Below are positions 60,062-64,000 of a DNA stretch of 64,000 nucleotides, piece by piece. Under the pieces are notes generated by a model that saw only the letters and a program-made list of their open reading frames with translations, did not search any database and was not told where the DNA came from. Source of the stretch: Microbacterium oleivorans (GTDB taxonomy: Bacteria > Actinomycetota > Actinomycetes > Actinomycetales > Microbacteriaceae). How positions within the stretch are numbered: position 1 is the first letter of the stretch; each line of letters starts with the position of its first letter. Made by a program: the position numbers and the translations under genes. The stretch is taken from positions 62,001 through 126,000 of the forward strand of contig NZ_LSTV01000004.1 of assembly GCF_001644225.1 (NCBI RefSeq), read 5' to 3'.

Positions 60062-61925
60062 GCGAAGCAGCTCCCGTCACTCCCGTCCTGCCGAACGTAG
60101 CTCCCGTGCGCATGAACCTCGCGCGTCGACTCCTGAAGCGACCCGTGGGCGTCGGCGCCGCCGTCTTCCTCCTGCTGATCGCCGTCCTCGCCGTGATCGG
60201 CGGCGCGATCGCACCGCTCGACCCGACCTATGCCGACATCCGAGCCGTCCTCGCGCCGCCCAGTGCCGAGCACCTGCTCGGCACCGACGGCAGCGGACGC
60301 GACGTCTGGTCGCGCCTGCTCTTCGCGACGCAGACGAGCGTGCTCGCCGCGCTGCTGGCCGTCGCCGTGGCGATCGTCATCGGCGTCGTCAGCGGTCTGA
60401 TCGCCGGCTACTACCAGGGCTGGTTCAACACGGTCGCCACCTGGGTCACCGAACTGAACATGGCCCTCCCCGGCATCGTCGTCCTGCTCGCCGCCCGCGC
60501 CGTGGTGGGGCCGTCGGTCTGGACCGCGATGTTCATCTTCGGCATCCTGCTCGCCCCGTCGTTCTTCCGGCTCGTCTACGCCGCTGTCACCGCCGTCCGC
60601 GGTGAGCTGTACGTCGACGCGGCGCGGGTGTCCGGGCTCAGCGACACCCGCATCATCGGCCGGCACGTCCTGTCGGTCGTGCGGGCACCGATCATCATCC
60701 AGGCGGCGATCATCGCCGGCATCGCCCTCGCGATCCAGTCGGGACTCGAGTTCCTTGGCCTCGGCGACGTCAACACCCCGACGTGGGGCTCGATGCTCAC
60801 CGACGGATTCAAGAACATCGCCCGCACACCGTTCCTGCTCATCTGGCCCTCGCTCGCGATCGCCCTCACCTGCATCGCGCTGACCCTCCTGGCCAACGTC
60901 ATGCGCGACGAGCTCGAGCGCACCGTCTCGGTCCGCCGCAAGCGCCGCCGGGCCGTCACCACGGCCACGGGCTCGGTCGCGGCCGTCACCACGTCGGTGT
61001 CGACGAGCGGCGGCGAGCCCATCGAGGATCCGGACGAGCTCCCCGTCATCGAGAACCAGGGTGTCATCCGGCACGCGGAGGATGCCCGCAGCAAGGCGAC
61101 GGAGAAGGTGCTCGAGGTCCGCGACCTGCGGGTCGGCTACGACCAGCCCGACGGGTCGCACATCGAGGTCGTCCACGGCGTCTCGCTCGACATCCGCAAG
61201 GGCGAGGTGCACGGCCTCATCGGCGAGTCCGGCTCGGGCAAGACCCAGACCGCCTTCGCCGTCCTCGGCCTCCTCCCCCGCGGCGGCCACGTCACGGGCG
61301 GCTCGATCATGTACGAAGGCACCGAACTGGCGGATGCGTCGGAGCGCACGTACGCGGGCATCCGCGGCAAGCGCATCGGCTACATCCCACAGGAGCCGAT
61401 GAGCAACCTCGACCCGTCGTTCACGATCGGCAGCCAGCTCGTCGAACCGCTGCGCAAGCACCTCGGACTGTCGAAGAAGGACGCGACGGAGCGCTCGCTG
61501 GACCTGCTGGCGCGGGTCGGGATCCCGCAGCCCAAGCGGACGTTCGACGCCTACCCCTTCGAGGTCTCGGGCGGTATGGCGCAGCGCGTGCTCATCGCCG
61601 GCGCCGTCTCGACCGACCCCGACCTGATCGTGGCGGACGAACCGACCACCGCGCTCGACGTGACGGTGCAGGCCGAGGTCCTCGACCTGCTGCGCGACCT
61701 GCAGGCCGAGCGCAACATGGCCATGCTGCTCGTCACGCACAACTTCGGTGTCGTCGCCGACCTCTGCGACCGCGTCACGGTCATGCAGAACGGTGTGTTC
61801 GTCGAGCAGGGTCCGGTGCGCAGCATCTTCCACCAGGCACGCCACCCGTACACCCAGGCGCTCCTGGACGCGATCCTCGACGAGGGTCCCGCCCGGGCGC
61901 CGCTGGCCACGAAGGGAGCACGGGC

Positions 61926-61929
<4 letters not shown>
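60058..61929 (+). CDS. Fusion of DppC-like permease and DppD-like ATPase
   Basis: 623 residues, GTG start. Residues 1-300 form the second permease (DPTYADIRAVLAPPSAEH; GTDGSGRDVWSRLL; EAA loop YVDAARVSGLSDTRIIGRHVL). A linker of about 50 residues, Arg/Thr/Ser then Glu/Asp-rich, leads to the ATPase from about residue 348: Walker A GESGSGKT at 389-396, signature VSGGMAQR, Walker B LIVADEPTT. Members of this family are usually separate proteins, though such fusions occur in actinobacteria. The reading frame is clean with no internal stop, so it is not a sequencing artefact by itself. Overlaps both neighbours by four bases. Confidence 0.9.
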
Positions 61930-62783
<854 letters not shown>

Positions 62784-62852
62784 TCGGATGCCGGCGCGCG
62801 GACGCTCGCGCGCCCGCATCCCCCACCTTTTCTTCTACTGCAAGGAAGCACC

Positions 62853-64000
62853 GTGACTGACACGACGACGTCGACCGCGTCCACCGACCACCTCCGCCCC
62901 CTCCTCGAGAAGCTCTCGCTCGAGCAGAAGGCGGCCCTCGTCCAGGGCGCGGACTTCTGGACGACGGTGCCGCTGCCCGAGATCGGGCTGCGGGCGATGA
63001 CCCTGTCGGACGGTCCCGCCGGTGTCCGCGGCCCGCGCTGGGACGAGCGCGACCCGTCGCTGAACATGCCCTCGGGGTCGGCCCTGGCGGCATCCTGGGA
63101 CGTCGACCTCGCCCACCGCTACGGTGCCGCTGCCGCCGCGGAGGCCCGCCGCAAGGGTGTCGACGTCGTCCTCGGTCCGACCATCAACCTGCACCGCTCA
63201 CCGCTGGGTGGTCGCCACTTCGAGTGCTTCTCGGAGGACCCCGAGCTCTCCGCGGGCCTCGGCGCCGCGTACGTCCGCGGCCTGCAGGACAACGGCGTCG
63301 CCGCCACCCCCAAGCACTACGTCGCGAACGACTCCGAGACCGACCGCTTCACCGTCGACGTCCAGGTCGACGAGCGCACGCTGCGGGAGCTCTACCTCGC
63401 GCCGTTCGAGCGCACCGTCGAGGCCGGGACCTGGAGCATCATGAGCTCCTACAACTCGGTCGACGGCGTCACGATGACCGAGAACGACCTGCTCGAGAGG
63501 CCGCTGAACAGCGAGTGGGAATTCGACGGCGTCGTGATCAGCGACTGGACCGCCGTCCGCTCGCTGGACGCCGTCCCCGCCGCGCAGGACCTCGCCATGC
63601 CCGGGCCGGCACCGGCCTGGGCGGGCCTCGCCGACGCCGTGCGCGACGGTCGCCTCGACGAGGCCGATCTCGACCGCAAGGTGCTGCGGATGCTGCTGCT
63701 CGCCGAGCGCGTCGGCGCCCTTGAGGGCTCGGCCCCGGTCGAACCGGCATCCGTCGACGGCATCGCCTTCGTCCGCGAGGCCGCCGTCGAAGGGTCCGTC
63801 CTGCTCCGCAACGAGGGTGTCCTGCCGCTGGATGCCGCGGCTCTCCGCCGCGTCGCGGTGATCGGCCAGAACGCACGCGACGCCCGCACGCAGGGCGGCG
63901 GTTCGGCCACCGTCCTGCCCGAGAAGACCGTCTCGCCGCTCGACGGCCTCCGCGAGGCGCTTCCGGGGGCCGACGTCGTCTACGAGATCGGCGCGGTCGT
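62853..64000 (+). CDS. Glycoside hydrolase family 3 (beta-glucosidase-like), partial
   Basis: GTG at 62853 with AAGGA six bases upstream; 382 residues lie in the window and the gene continues off the right edge. GH3 N-terminal barrel: LSLEQKAALVQGADFW, LSDGPAGVRG, the NLHRSPLGGR-FECFSEDP block, KHYVANDSET and nucleophile Asp231 in VISDW. The start of the second GH3 domain follows (EGSVLLRNEGVLPL). No signal peptide, so it hydrolyses imported beta-glucosides or xylosides. Last visible gene of the ABC operon, 69 bp after the ATPase. Confidence 0.92.
   Translation, partial: MTDTTTSTASTDHLRPLLEKLSLEQKAALVQGADFWTTVPLPEIGLRAMTLSDGPAGVRGPRWDERDPSLNMPSGSALAASWDVDLAHRYGAAAAAEARRKGVDVVLGPTINLHRSPLGGRHFECFSEDPELSAGLGAAYVRGLQDNGVAATPKHYVANDSETDRFTVDVQVDERTLRELYLAPFERTVEAGTWSIMSSYNSVDGVTMTENDLLERPLNSEWEFDGVVISDWTAVRSLDAVPAAQDLAMPGPAPAWAGLADAVRDGRLDEADLDRKVLRMLLLAERVGALEGSAPVEPASVDGIAFVREAAVEGSVLLRNEGVLPLDAAALRRVAVIGQNARDARTQGGGSATVLPEKTVSPLDGLREALPGADVVYEIGAV

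Overview
The window is 64 kb of high-GC DNA whose genes almost all end codons in G or C. It has the complete actinobacterial S10-spc-alpha, str and rpoBC gene clusters, long Ala/Lys-rich tails on ribosomal proteins, SDP-type GTG and TTG starts and an adenylate kinase with a short lid. The spc cluster lacks the S14 gene and the alpha cluster lacks rpsD, a pattern known from Micrococcales. I read it as a chromosomal segment of a Microbacteriaceae member, most like Microbacterium. Genus is inference. I see no rRNA, tRNA, CRISPR array, prophage or insertion sequence.

Layout. 1-2943 (minus): a family-2 glycosyltransferase with a Gln/Pro/Trp-repeat N-terminus and two related lipoproteins. 3163-3726 (plus): a small secreted protein with a sortase-like tail. 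3806-6461 (minus): truA, a PfkB sugar kinase and a tandem universal stress protein. 6655-8598 (plus): an OafA-type acyltransferase with an SGNH domain. 8829-11921 (minus): infA, rpmJ, rpsM, rpsK, rpoA, rplQ. 12084-13297: an AbiEi/DUF559-like gene flanked by two copies of a nested palindromic repeat. 13318-26408 (minus): a thioredoxin-fold protein, map, adk, secY and the spc and S10 ribosomal operons. 26822-31552 (minus): a small charged protein, then tuf, fusA, rpsG, rpsL. 31857-36955: FHA protein, membrane proteins and two convergent related exported proteins. 37055-44469 (minus): rpoC and rpoB. 44748-47680 (minus): a lipoprotein and the 5-oxoprolinase genes pxpA and a pxpB-pxpC fusion. 47811-54091: hydrolases, a YcxB-like protein, a DNA methyltransferase coupled to a lipoate ligase, and a MarR/MFS pair. 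54260-64000: a glycoside-use locus.

How the genes work together. The core from rpoC/rpoB through str, S10, spc and alpha makes the RNA polymerase core, two elongation factors, an initiation factor, most ribosomal proteins and the SecY export channel, nearly all on the minus strand. Near-consensus promoters are visible upstream of rpoB, rpsL and rpsJ, and strong hairpins separate the units. The last 10 kb looks like one regulon: a TetR regulator and a GH2 beta-glycosidase diverge from a family-5 binding protein, a permease, a permease-ATPase fusion, a second ATPase and a GH3 beta-glucosidase. An AT-rich, CTAG-rich intergenic region probably holds the operator. This would import an oligosaccharide or glycoside and hydrolyse it inside the cell.

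The least ordinary items are the nested palindromes flanking the AbiEi-like gene, one of which encodes that protein's C-terminus; the 79-nt dyad after the acyltransferase; the recurring GGATGCC/GGCATCC motif, which also builds several intergenic hairpins; two gene fusions; and the glycosyltransferase-lipoprotein cluster at the left edge.
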